From Saccharopolyspora phatthalungensis (GTDB taxonomy: Bacteria > Actinomycetota > Actinomycetes > Mycobacteriales > Pseudonocardiaceae), in assembly GCF_014203395.1 (NCBI RefSeq), contig NZ_JACHIW010000001.1, positions 496,001 through 560,000 on the forward strand: DNA of 64,000 bases, read 5' to 3'. The translations under genes and the position numbers were made by a program. Shown piece after piece: positions 17,255 to 26,258 of the stretch (position 1 is the stretch's first letter; each line of letters opens with the position of its first letter). Under the pieces are notes generated by a model. The model saw nothing but the letters and a program-made list of their open reading frames with translations. It searched no databases and was not told where the DNA came from.

Positions 17255-18427
17255 TTGCGTACTCAGGTCGCGATTGTGGGTGGCGGCCCCGCCGGGCTGC
17301 TGCTGTCGCATCTGCTGCACCTGCACGGGATCGGCTCCGTCGTGCTGGAGCGGCGCAGCCAGGAGTACGTCCAGCAGCGAGTGCGCGCCGGGGTCCTCGA
17401 ACAAGGCACCGTGGACCTGCTCCGCGATGTCGGCCTGGGCGAGCGGATGCTGCGCGAAGGCGAAGTGCATCGCGGCGTTTACCTGCAGTTCGACGACGAA
17501 CGCCAGCACATTCCCTTCCAGGAGCTTACCGGCCGCGCGATCACCGTCTACGGCCAGCAGGAAGTGGTGAAGGACCTCAATGAGCGCCGCCGACGCGACG
17601 GCGGGCAGGTGCTGTTTGAGGTTTCCAACGTCGCGGTGCACGACGTGGCGACAGACCGCCCGTTCGTCCGCTTCACATTCGACGGCGTCGACCACGAACT
17701 GCACGCGGATTTCATCGCGGGCTGCGACGGGTTCCACGGAGTCTGCCGGGACGCCATCCCGGCCGGTGTCCGGACCATCTACGAGCGCGTCTACCCGTTC
17801 GGCTGGCTCGGCATCCTGGCCACTGTCGGTCCCTCCTCGGACGAGCTGATCTACGCCAACCATGCCAGCGGATTCGCCCTGCACAGCATGCGATCGGCCA
17901 CGCTGAGCCGCTTCTACCTGCAATGCGCCCCAGACGAACCGCGCGATGCGTGGCCCGACGACCGGATCTGGACGGAACTGCGCACCCGGCTGGGCACGCC
18001 AGGCTGGACGCTGCACGAAGGACCGATCATCGACAAGGTCATCACGGCGATTCGCAGTTTCGTGGCCGAACCGCTGCGCCACGGCCGCCTGTTTCTGGCC
18101 GGCGACTCCGCCCACATCGTCCCGCCGACGGGCGCGAAGGGTCTCAACCTCGCGGTGTCCGATGTGGACAAACTGGCCGAAGCCATCGCCGACTTCTACC
18201 GGACCGGCAGCGCCACCGGTCTGGACTGCTACTCCGCCGCGTGTCTGCAACGGGTTTGGCGGGTCCAGCATTTCTCCTGGTGGATGACCTCCCTGACGCA
18301 CCACTTCGGCGGCCCGAATGCCGCCTTCGAACGCCGCCTGCAACGCTCGCAGTTCGACTACCTGCGCTCCTCCACCGCGGCCGCGACCACCCTCGCGGAA
18401 AACTACGTCGGCTTGCCGACGCGCTGA
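17255..18427 (+). CDS. pobA: 4-hydroxybenzoate 3-monooxygenase
   Basis: A 390-residue flavoprotein that converts 4-hydroxybenzoate to protocatechuate with NAD(P)H and O2. FAD motifs are VAIVGGGPAGLLLS at the N-terminus, AGCDGFHGVCR (DG motif) near residue 155 and RLFLAGDSAHIVPPTGAKG near 285. TTG 17255 is preferred: AAGGAA precedes it closely and the length equals other PobA proteins, while ATG 17183 would add 24 residues before the FAD strand. No pca genes or pobR lie next to it, and it is sandwiched between the two sensor loci, so it may have been placed here by rearrangement. Confidence 0.92.
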   Translation: MRTQVAIVGGGPAGLLLSHLLHLHGIGSVVLERRSQEYVQQRVRAGVLEQGTVDLLRDVGLGERMLREGEVHRGVYLQFDDERQHIPFQELTGRAITVYGQQEVVKDLNERRRRDGGQVLFEVSNVAVHDVATDRPFVRFTFDGVDHELHADFIAGCDGFHGVCRDAIPAGVRTIYERVYPFGWLGILATVGPSSDELIYANHASGFALHSMRSATLSRFYLQCAPDEPRDAWPDDRIWTELRTRLGTPGWTLHEGPIIDKVITAIRSFVAEPLRHGRLFLAGDSAHIVPPTGAKGLNLAVSDVDKLAEAIADFYRTGSATGLDCYSAACLQRVWRVQHFSWWMTSLTHHFGGPNAAFERRLQRSQFDYLRSSTAAATTLAENYVGLPTR

Positions 18428-18446
18428 GCCCTGCCGATTCGCCGCC

Positions 18447-19916
18447 TCACAGGTCGATCGGATACCACCACGAATCCCGGTCTCTGGTGGCATTCCTCCG
18501 TTGCGCCCACGCGGCCAGGCTTGGTCTCCCGGGAACGTCCCGGATCACCAGGGCCGGCTGCCACTGGCTGCTCGCCGCGAGGACAACGAGCGGATCGGGC
18601 GGGAGGCTTTGCCGAAGGTCGAGCAGTAGGTTGAGGAACCGCTCCCCGAGGGGGGCATCCACATTGTCCAGCAGGGCGACGCAGTTCATCGTACGGTCCG
18701 ACCGGTGCCGGCCGTCGGCATAGGCTTGGCGCAGGTCGGCGAGGAACGCCGCCAGGAACACAGCGTCGAACTCGCGCGAGCCCACGGCATTGCCTTCGGC
18801 CCACGGATCCGTTGGCGCACCGGTGAATTCCTGAACCGCGGTCAGTGTTCGCAGCCTCCTGCGCCAGTACGTGCGCTCGCTGCCGTGCAGCAAAGCATCC
18901 GCGAGGATGCCGGACCAGTTCAGCATGGCACCCGATTCCTGCAAGGTGTCGACCACGGCATCGAAAGTCGACCGGGAATAGCCCGGTGGATCGGCGTTGA
19001 GCACCGCGTTGCGCAGCTTGGACAGCGCCGTCCGGGCACCGAATCCCGAACCGGCGGCCAGGACGCACAGCATCAGGTAGCGGAACTGCACCTGCCCGAA
19101 CTTCGGGTACCGGCGGCCTAGCTGCGTGGCCAGCTCAATCACGGCGCCACGCAGCGTCGTCGTTCGGTCGTCGTCGAAATCGACGCTCGCGTGCGGCACG
19201 CTGTCCCCGCAATCCCGGGCGAGGCGGCCCAGCAACTCGGTCTTCCCGCTGCCTCGCGCACCCAGCAACCTGATCAACGGCAGCTCCCGCTCCCGGACGC
19301 CCGGCGGGACGATGCATTCCTGCACGAGGTCGTGGACCAGGTCGTAGGGGTCGCGACCGGCCGCCTCCGACCGATCAGGCTCGGGTTGATCGACGTCGGT
19401 CGGCTCCGGCTGCACGGGCTCCGGTGGCCGCATTTCCAACGCGCCCAGGTAGCTTTCCAGCCGAACCACGAGCTCCGCCCGATCGGACTCGCGCGCTCCC
19501 AACTCGTATGCGTTGAGGTGTGCCAACTCCCGTAATGCGGTCGGCAGTTGCGACGACTTCGGCATCGTCGCCCCGTCGATGAGCACCGGAATGACCCGGA
19601 CGCCGTTGCCCAGCGCGGTGCCGATCTCTCGCACCACCACGTCGGCCGGGTCCTCCAGCCGACGACGCCCCTGCCGGTCGGCGACGCCGAGCCACTTCTC
19701 GCCGATCACGGCGAGCAGCACCGCGCACGACTGCAACCCGTACTCGATCGCGTGCACGTAGTTGACCCCGGATTCAAGCCTCGCGTCGAAGAAGATCCGT
19801 TGGGCACCGAACTGCTCGTCCAGTTTGGAGTTCAACAGCTCGACGGCGTAGTCGTTGTCGCCGTGCCGGTAGCTGACGAAGATGCCGGTGCGCGCAGGCC
19901 CTTCGAACGGCTGCAT
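18447..19916 (-). CDS. TIR-domain / P-loop NTPase protein (candidate signalling effector)
   Basis: A 489-residue cytosolic protein. Residues 10-155 form a TIR domain (IFVSYRHGDNDYAVELL, RIFFDARLESG, VRVIPVLIDGATMP). Where SARM1-type NADases have their catalytic Glu, alignment by eye gives Tyr, so NADase activity is doubtful. A Pro/Glu linker leads to an NTPase: Walker A GARGSGKTELL near residues 218-228 and Walker B-like NCVALLDNVDAP near 420. No repeat sensor domain follows, unlike ordinary STAND proteins. It is 31 bases downstream of the membrane sensor at 19948, with which it probably forms an operon. Confidence 0.85.
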   Translation of the reverse strand: MQPFEGPARTGIFVSYRHGDNDYAVELLNSKLDEQFGAQRIFFDARLESGVNYVHAIEYGLQSCAVLLAVIGEKWLGVADRQGRRRLEDPADVVVREIGTALGNGVRVIPVLIDGATMPKSSQLPTALRELAHLNAYELGARESDRAELVVRLESYLGALEMRPPEPVQPEPTDVDQPEPDRSEAAGRDPYDLVHDLVQECIVPPGVRERELPLIRLLGARGSGKTELLGRLARDCGDSVPHASVDFDDDRTTTLRGAVIELATQLGRRYPKFGQVQFRYLMLCVLAAGSGFGARTALSKLRNAVLNADPPGYSRSTFDAVVDTLQESGAMLNWSGILADALLHGSERTYWRRRLRTLTAVQEFTGAPTDPWAEGNAVGSREFDAVFLAAFLADLRQAYADGRHRSDRTMNCVALLDNVDAPLGERFLNLLLDLRQSLPPDPLVVLAASSQWQPALVIRDVPGRPSLAAWAQRRNATRDRDSWWYPIDL

Positions 19917-19947
19917 CGAGCACTCCCAATCACATGCGACATCGGCC

Positions 19948-21534
19948 CTACGGCAGGTAAGGGGCGCCGTTCTCCGAGATGACGCTCGGCACGGACCGGA
20001 CCGGCTGACCGGGTTCCTTAGTCACCTCGACGACCAGTAACGCCTTGCTGTCCGGACGTCCGGTCAGCGGGTCGAAGGACAACCAGCCGCTGGCGCCGTC
20101 CACCGCGCCGCCCCGGTCGTGCATCCGGTCGAACTGGGCGGCGACCTCCCGGGCGCTGGGCAGCTTCTCGGCAACCTTGTTGTACTGCACGGCACGCCGG
20201 GCCGCGGTGGCGGCCACGCCGAACGCGTCGAAGGCGGTGATGGCCAGTCCGTCGTCGATCGACTCGCCGGGGAACTCCTGCTGGAATACGGCGGTCGCGG
20301 TGGAACCGAGCTTGAAGTACTCGACCGACCGCCGCGAGAAGTACTGGGGTGCGGCATCCCACGCCTGCGGCGCGGCCAACTGCGTGTACTCCAACGTGAT
20401 CCCGGACTCCAGGCTGCGCTGGACTTCCGAGTCGCCGCCGATGTCGATGACGCTGTCGGTGATCAGCACGCGCATCGGCAGCTCCATGCAGGATCGGGAT
20501 GCCAGCGCGTTGAGGAACGGTTTCAGTTCGCGGAGCCGGCCCGCGAACAGGATCGCGTCCGGCTGGATCTGGCAGATGTTCGGGATCATCGCCGGGAACG
20601 TGTTCGCGGTCGCGAGCTGCGCGGAGTCGAACGGCTCACCGCGTCGCAGCTGGCGTCCGTGCTGCTGGTACAGCCTCTCGTATGCTGCCGCCAGGTCGCC
20701 GGAGAACACCTCGTCAGGGTTGCGGTCCCACACGACCATTGCCCGCTTGGTGTCTTCGAGGCGCTTGACCAGCGCACCTGCCTGCGCCGAGTTGGTGGGC
20801 GCCACTCGCAGCAGGCCCCGCACCTCGGGGGCGGCGGGATCGACGCTGAACCGGTCTGCGGTGATGATCGCGCCGACCATCGGAATCCCTTGCTGCGCGA
20901 GGGTATTGATCGCATCGCGGGTGCCTGCCAGGCTCTGCCCGAGCCCGGTCACCGCTACCAACCGACCGTTGCCCACCGACTCGGCGCGCTCCTGCAACTG
21001 CTTGACCACCGGCTCCCACTGCGCGCTGCGGCTGCCGGGATTGGCCAGCAGCAGCTGGATCAGCGGCAGGTTGCCGCCCCACTCCTCCCTGCCGTCGGAA
21101 TTGGCGCGGAGTTGCGACACGTAGGTGCCCTCCAAGCTGCGCCGGACCGCCTCGATCGTGGTGGTGTCGGGCTTGGCGACGGTCAGCGGGCTGAAGTAGG
21201 CGATGCTGACGTACGGCCTGTTTCGCTCGCGGCTGACCCGCCGCACCCGCTCGTTCTCGGCCGCGATCTTTGTCTGCACGTCCCGCAGGCTCTCGTCGAA
21301 TCCGCCCAGCCCATCGCTGAGACCGAATTCGCCCGGCCCGTCGGTGACGCCGACGCACTCGTCGAGCGGCCCAGCGCGGTAGAGCCCGGAACCGCAGCCG
21401 CGCGACCACGTCACGATGCCGTAGGCGGCGATCACGAGCGCCACCACGCAAGCCGCGGCGACGCCCAATACCGGCCAGCGCCGCTTGACCACCGGAACTT
21501 GGAACGGTCGCCGCTCCCCGCCGCTTTCCCCCAT
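19948..21534 (-). CDS. Membrane-anchored periplasmic-binding-protein-like sensor
   Basis: A 528-residue protein from ATG 21534, preceded by GGGAGGAC. An 18-residue cytosolic tail and one helix (VLGVAAACVVALVIAAYGIV) anchor a large outer domain. This resembles branched-chain amino-acid-binding proteins: strands PYVSIAYFSPL, LPLIQLLLANPG, GRLVAVTGLGQ and GIPMVGAIITADRF occur in the order seen in the 13441 protein. There is no lipobox and no ABC transporter gene nearby, so import is unlikely. It is the first gene of an operon with the TIR-NTPase, so I infer ligand sensing that controls that protein. Confidence 0.82.
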   Translation of the reverse strand: MGESGGERRPFQVPVVKRRWPVLGVAAACVVALVIAAYGIVTWSRGCGSGLYRAGPLDECVGVTDGPGEFGLSDGLGGFDESLRDVQTKIAAENERVRRVSRERNRPYVSIAYFSPLTVAKPDTTTIEAVRRSLEGTYVSQLRANSDGREEWGGNLPLIQLLLANPGSRSAQWEPVVKQLQERAESVGNGRLVAVTGLGQSLAGTRDAINTLAQQGIPMVGAIITADRFSVDPAAPEVRGLLRVAPTNSAQAGALVKRLEDTKRAMVVWDRNPDEVFSGDLAAAYERLYQQHGRQLRRGEPFDSAQLATANTFPAMIPNICQIQPDAILFAGRLRELKPFLNALASRSCMELPMRVLITDSVIDIGGDSEVQRSLESGITLEYTQLAAPQAWDAAPQYFSRRSVEYFKLGSTATAVFQQEFPGESIDDGLAITAFDAFGVAATAARRAVQYNKVAEKLPSAREVAAQFDRMHDRGGAVDGASGWLSFDPLTGRPDSKALLVVEVTKEPGQPVRSVPSVISENGAPYLP

Positions 21535-21707
21535 ACCGTCCTCCCGCCGTCCACAACAGGCAGCCCGTAACCATGTCGTTGCGTTGCGCGAACCGTCAAG
21601 CGATTCGGCGAATCCGGGGCGCAGCTGTGATCGTCATCGGCGGACCACTGCGCCGACCGGTGGAAAACCCTTTTGGCAACGGGAGTAACGGCGGAATAAT
21701 CCGGGCA

Positions 21708-22406
21708 ATGGAGTTCAGTGGCTTCGACGCGCGCGGTTATCGCACCGTGGACGTCCGCACCGGGTACGGCGAATGGGTCACCAACTACGAGCAGACCGTC
21801 GAGGACGCGATGGACATCGCCCTGCTGGAACGGCTCCATGAGCCGTCCTGGGCGACCGTCACCCGCGCCGTTGACCTCGGCTGCGGCACCGGCCGGACCG
21901 GGCAGTGGCTGCGGGACAAGGGAATCCCGGCGGTCGACGGAGTGGACCTGACGCCGGAGATGCTTGCCGTCGCACACCGTCGCGGCGCCCACGACCGGCT
22001 CGTGGAGGCCGACGTCGCGGCCAGCGGACTTCCGGACGCGGCCTACGATCTGGCGATCTCCTCGCTGATAGACGAGCACCTGGACGACCTGCGCCCGCTG
22101 TACCGGGAGGCGTGGCGGCTGACGACACCGAAGGCGCCATTCGTCCTGGTGACCTTCCACCCGCACTTCATCATGACCTCGGGCATGCCCACCCACTACA
22201 CCAACGGCGCCGGCGAATCGGTGGCCATCACCACCAACATCCACCTCGTCAGCGACCACGTCAGGGCGGCACTGGCGGCGGGCTGGCGGTTGGTGGAACT
22301 GCACGAGGGCGTGATCGACGACAGTTGGCTCGCGGTGAAGCCCAAGTGGGAGCGCTTCCGCAACCACCCGATCTCCGCCGCCTACGTCTGGCGCAAGGAC
22401 GACTGA
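21708..22406 (+). CDS. Class I SAM-dependent methyltransferase
   Basis: A 232-residue protein from ATG 21708. Motif I is AVDLGCGTGRTGQWL (residues about 45-60), followed by VDGVDLTPEMLAVA and a motif-IV-like LAISSLIDEHLDD. This is the Methyltransf_11/25 type, usually acting on small molecules. Longer in-frame starts have no conserved residues. It diverges from the sensor operon, sharing about 170 bases of upstream DNA. Substrate unknown. Confidence 0.82.
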   Translation: MEFSGFDARGYRTVDVRTGYGEWVTNYEQTVEDAMDIALLERLHEPSWATVTRAVDLGCGTGRTGQWLRDKGIPAVDGVDLTPEMLAVAHRRGAHDRLVEADVAASGLPDAAYDLAISSLIDEHLDDLRPLYREAWRLTTPKAPFVLVTFHPHFIMTSGMPTHYTNGAGESVAITTNIHLVSDHVRAALAAGWRLVELHEGVIDDSWLAVKPKWERFRNHPISAAYVWRKDD

Positions 22407-22605
22407 TCGCCTCGTCCTTTTCGGACAGTTTCTGGCCCGTGCGTAGGTCACTGCGCTATCGGCCGTGTGATCCGCGGTCGCCCTGCGATTCCGGACCCGC
22501 TACACAACCGCCGTTGTTGGCCAGGCCCGCGCTCCACCTGGTTGGGGGTAACCTGGTCGGGCGGGGTCCGGAATACCGCACCCACGGCCGCTGTTGCCTC
22601 CAAGC

Positions 22606-23430
22606 ATGAGCGCATCACTGGGCAAGATCGGTATCTGGCGGATTTCCTCGGGGCTCAACCCGGAGCTGGCGATCGAGGTGGAAAAGCTCGGCTACGGCAC
22701 GATCTGGATCGGTGGCTCGCCGCCCGCCGACCTAGCCCTGGCCGAAAGCCTGCTGGACGCCACCAGCGAGATCACGGTGGCTACCGGGATCGTGAACATC
22801 TGGAACTCCGACCCGAAGATCGTCGCCGCGTCCTACCACCGGATTACCGCGAAGCATCCGGAGCGCTTCGTGCTCGGCATCGGTGCCGGCCACCGCGAGA
22901 TGACCGACGCCTACACCAGGCCCTATCAGGCACTGGTCGACTACCTCGACCAACTGGACGCCGCCGACGTGCCGAAGTCGGGTCGAGTACTCGCCGCACT
23001 CGGCCCGAAGGTGCTCGAATTGGCCCGTGACCGATCGGCGGGCGCGCACCCCTACCTGACCGTCCCGGCACACACGAGGCGCGCCAGGGAGATCCTCGGG
23101 GAGGAACCGCTGCTCGCCCCGGAACAGAAGGTCGTGGTCGACACCGACCCGGACCGGGCCCGCGCCGCCGGCCACGCAGCAATCGGCATATACCTGAACC
23201 TGAGCAACTACACCCGGAATCTGCGCCGGTACGGCTTCACCGACGAAGACCTCGCCCAGCCCGGCAGCGACCGCCTGATCGACGCCCTGGCATTGCATGG
23301 AACGGCAGCGACGATCGCCGAAGGCATCACCGCGCACCTCGACGCGGGCGCGAACCACGTGAGCATCCAAGCCCTCGGCGCCGAGGACCCACTACCGTCC
23401 TACCGAGCAATAGCCGAAGCCCTCCGCTGA
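22606..23430 (+). CDS. LLM-class F420-dependent oxidoreductase (TIGR03620-type)
   Basis: A 274-residue luciferase-like protein from ATG 22606. Typical segments are LGKIGIWRISSGLNPELAIE, YGTIWIGGSPPADLA, ITVATGIVNIWNSDP and PERFVLGIGAGHREMTDAY. It belongs to a different LLM subgroup from the one at 9863 and matches the mycobacterial-type F420 oxidoreductases that start with a short GxxGIW motif. Reaction and substrate are unknown. The gene is monocistronic and followed by a long non-coding stretch. Confidence 0.85.
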   Translation: MSASLGKIGIWRISSGLNPELAIEVEKLGYGTIWIGGSPPADLALAESLLDATSEITVATGIVNIWNSDPKIVAASYHRITAKHPERFVLGIGAGHREMTDAYTRPYQALVDYLDQLDAADVPKSGRVLAALGPKVLELARDRSAGAHPYLTVPAHTRRAREILGEEPLLAPEQKVVVDTDPDRARAAGHAAIGIYLNLSNYTRNLRRYGFTDEDLAQPGSDRLIDALALHGTAATIAEGITAHLDAGANHVSIQALGAEDPLPSYRAIAEALR

Positions 23431-24056
23431 CCCCAACACGAGACCAGCGGGCAAGATGGCGACGGTCGTCGAAAAGGCCGCCGGCCCCCGCAGGCAGACA
23501 CGTCCACCACATTCCAGCCCCGCGTCACACGACACCCGAACGCACAGCAACGTCGACTCGCCGATCGGCCGGGAAACTGAAGCGCGGATTCGACCCAGAC
23601 GGCCCAAAACGCCGTCTCGGGGATCCGCGCTTTGGCGTTCGTACACGGCACGGTGCGCCCGGCTGACCGATGCCAGAGACGGCGCGCGGCCGCTCCGGGT
23701 AAAATTTGGTTCGGCATCTCCGGCCAAGCGAGAGTCGACCACTGTTCCAGTGTGTCAGAAATTAATTATATTGAGTCATTCAGTTCAAAATTAAGCACTA
23801 CAGATCCAGCGGGCCGGCCGTATACCCCTGAGATTCCCTAGCTGATCTCGGGCGCACTCTTCGCTCTCGCGGCGGCCATTTCTACCTGGGTCTAACTCAT
23901 GACACCAGGAGGACGTTCGCCCCTAATCCCGCAGGTAGCCAAGAGGTATTCTCCCAATAAGTCAGCAAGGACGAAAAAACCGGTTCGATCCTGACATTTG
24001 AGACCTGACGACCAGCGAAAGGACGGAGTTGCGAATAGAAAAGGAGCTGTTTGAAC
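23431..24056. other. Long intergenic region with a compositional shift
   Basis: About 620 bases without a credible gene. GC content falls visibly from about 23700 onward (runs such as TTAATTATATTGAGTC), marking entry into the low-GC segment that holds the lipoprotein gene. One strong hairpin at 23581-23631 is listed separately. Confidence 0.5.
23581..23631. terminator. Nested hairpin, probable terminator
   Basis: An outer 9-bp stem (AGCGCGGAT with ATCCGCGCT) encloses an inner 7-bp stem (AGACGGC with GCCGTCT) around a CCAAAAC loop. It lies 150 bases after the oxidoreductase gene. It could end that transcript or be an unrelated structured element. Confidence 0.5.
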
Positions 24057-24536
24057 ATGAAACGGAATCACGTAAGGATGGCGCTGATCACCAGCATCTT
24101 CAGTCTTTCCGCATGTATACAGATTTCTCAGGCGCCTCAAGCGCCTCAGGCGCCTGCTCCACCGTCACCGCAGATATACATTCCGCCCCCTGCGTATCCA
24201 CCGCAATACACACAATCAGCCACGCCGGAGACCGCTGCCTCTACGTGCCCATCCGAAACGGAACGAACCCTGCCAGAGAAAAATGCTTTATTTGTCGCCG
24301 GCTACCAGACCGCAAAATATTATGTCATATTATGCCGCGGTCCATCTGGGCAGGTTTACTACTACGGGGCCGAGAATAGCGATTCAAGCGTGAACATCAC
24401 ATTGTCGGCAAAATGGATTGGGAACGCCTACGAAGCGGAGAATGCTAACTATCACTATACGATCAACAACCAACGCCTTGTGATTAAGAGCGACTCCACG
24501 GTAGTTTATAATCAGCCGGTCACGAGAACGTGGTGA
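24057..24536 (+). CDS. Small putative lipoprotein, low GC, unknown function
   Basis: A 159-residue protein from ATG 24057; AAGGAG lies 10 bases upstream (TTG 24051 is an alternative with 4-base spacing). The signal peptide ends in a lipobox, SLSAC, with Cys near residue 20, so the product is probably a lipoprotein. A Pro-rich linker containing three 9-base repeats (QAP units) follows, then a Tyr-rich C-terminal domain with two Cys. Base composition is far lower in GC than the neighbours and codons such as AAA, ATA and TTA appear, suggesting recent transfer. Confidence 0.65.
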   Translation: MKRNHVRMALITSIFSLSACIQISQAPQAPQAPAPPSPQIYIPPPAYPPQYTQSATPETAASTCPSETERTLPEKNALFVAGYQTAKYYVILCRGPSGQVYYYGAENSDSSVNITLSAKWIGNAYEAENANYHYTINNQRLVIKSDSTVVYNQPVTRTW

Positions 24537-24627
24537 AAAAGCACAGCATGACGATGCGGCGTTCAACATTCTGCTCCGCACACACACCGCATACTTTCCC
24601 TATCAGCCGTTTTACCAGGCGTTTTGC

Positions 24628-24671
24628 GGGGCAGGTGGGACTTGGACCCACGACCTGACTGATATGAGTCC
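24628..24671 (-). repeat. Degenerate copy of the tRNA-Met 3' half (possible old attachment site)
   Basis: GGGGCAGGTGGGACTTG onward matches the complement of the tRNA-Met 3' half at 25976-26020 through the T arm and into the anticodon arm, with two substitutions and one missing base over about 44 bases. After ATGAGTCC the similarity ends. Such copies are left when integrative elements insert into tRNA genes. A third, shorter match lies at 25918-25935. Confidence 0.7.
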
Positions 24672-24686
24672 AAGCCTAACCGGCGC

Positions 24687-25593
24687 TTACCGAGTCAGCG
24701 GTTGGTGCAGGTTGAGCCCTGAGCAGAAAAATGTTGTTTTGCCGGCCCCCATCAGCCGTTGTACCGCGTCTAGCCGCAGGTCAGCACGGGCAGAAGGCAT
24801 GGTCTCGGCGTAGCGCCTCGCACGCTGGACGACGTCCCGCGCGGCATCAAGGTCGCCCGCCAGCGCATGCGACTCAGCGAGCCACGTCAAGTAGAGCGCG
24901 ACCTCACGGGCGCGCTCGGGCGGGTAGTTGGCTATGGCATTGGACAGCAAGGGCTCGGCGTCGCCCGGCCTCCCCAGTTCGATCATGCACCGGCCTGCCA
25001 TCACGTCGATCTCGTTGCGGTTGAGCCAGTAAACCCACTCCGGCTCGCCCTCGCCGCGCTGCTCGTAGGAGTCGTCGACCGCGTCCAGCGCACACCATGT
25101 AGCGTCGGCGTCCCGGGCGCGCGCCGATGCCCACGCCACCCGTTCCAGCAGGAGCGCGCGCACCACCGGGGTTGCGCCCTCAGCCCCCATGATTGCGGTG
25201 CGGGCCAGCAGCGCCGCATCGGCTCGGCCGGGTCGCCGATGGTGGCGATCTGGTAGCTGAGGCTGGACAGCAATTGGCTGCCGAGCACCCGGTCAGAGGC
25301 CTCGCGGGCAGCACCGACCCCCGAGACGTAGAACCGCTGCGCCTGCCCGTAATCACCGCGTCGCTGGCGACCCACCCCGCGAGCTGCGAAAGCTCACCGA
25401 CGGCGACGAGCAGCCGCCGCCCGACGGGTTCGGTGTAGCTGGCGGTTCGCACGAGTTGTTCGGCCTCGTCTAGTGAGCGGGGAGCCATCCGGCCGCCAAT
25501 AGTTAGGTCCGTGGAAGCCCTGACGACTTCGTACTCGACATGGCGACCGGGCTCTACCTCGGATGGTGGGCCCGTCGTTGACTCACATGCCAA
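24687..25593 (-). pseudogene. TPR-type regulator, C-terminal part, frameshifted
   Basis: Three frames read consecutively give one protein. The first part includes LLVAVGELSQLAGWVASDA, then GDYGQAQRFYVSGVGAA, then RALLLERVAWASARARDAD and a long helical stretch. This resembles the TPR-like C-terminal half of actinomycete XRE regulators of the kind found beside DUF397 genes. Shifts fall near 25365 and 25200. The helix-turn-helix N-terminus is absent. It lies between the tRNA-Met remnant and the intact tRNA. Confidence 0.7.
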
Positions 25594-25917
25594 TCAGCGG
25601 ACCAATGAGGCCGCGAGATAAACTTCGCCAATTCAAACTCGGCAGCACACCAAAACGAGCAATTTCAAAGTTGGCCTTACCTCAGAACTCCGCATTCTTA
25701 AATCCAGCTGCCTCATGAAACTCTCCGTGGCGAACGAGGCACCGCCGCGGACTAACGATCTTGGATGCGGGGGGCATGTCGGTCCGCATGAATACCGGAC
25801 ACCTCTGGCACGTCCAGCCGAGCGTGAACGCAGGACGTCTACATGCACAGCGACGAATTGTCGGCCGAGCGACGGCGGACGCCCTGGAGAACTTGGGCGC
25901 GGTGGTTCAGTGAAGTC

Positions 25918-25935
25918 AGGTGGGACTTGATCCCA
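25918..25935 (-). repeat. Short partial match to the tRNA-Met 3' end
   Basis: CAGGTGGGACTTGATCCCA repeats the T-arm end of the tRNA-Met 60 bases upstream of its 3' end, with one mismatch. It is too short to be a tRNA. It may be another relic of integration or local duplication. Confidence 0.45.
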
Positions 25936-25974
25936 TGCAAGATCAGCTCAAGCGCCTCTGACCTGCGGAGAAAG

Positions 25975-26049
25975 TGGGGCAGGTGGGACTTGAACCCACG
26001 ACCTGACGGATTATGAGTCCGCTGCTCTGACCTGCTGAGCTACTGCCCC
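25975..26049 (-). tRNA. tRNA-Met (CAU), elongator type
   Basis: The complement folds as a cloverleaf: acceptor GGGGCAG pairs with CTGCCCC, D stem GCTC/GAGC, anticodon stem GCGGA/TCCGT with loop CTCATAA (anticodon CAU), T stem GTGGG/CCCAC with TTCAAGT, and discriminator A. CCA is not encoded. The C1-A72 type mismatch of initiators is absent and the loop resembles elongator tRNA-Met, although tRNA-Ile2 (modified CAU) cannot be fully excluded. Confidence 0.95.
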
Positions 26050-26258
26050 CGGTGCCGTGCATGACACTGGCGATCGTAGCGAGGTCGCGGGGGATCGGGG
26101 TTGCCGGGTGGATCCGCCGACCGGCGCACAAGGCGATTGGTCGGACCAGCCGTACCCAGTACGCGGCGACGTTACGCCGACTGGCCTACGCGGCCCGGGC
26201 CGTGCAAAACGACGGCCGGCGCACTCGCTGAGTGCGCCAGCCTCGCTCGGTCGCTCGG

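Noticed and set aside
24601..24680. A second functional tRNA
   Set aside because: Only the 3' half matches; no acceptor 5' strand or D arm is present, so it is a relic.
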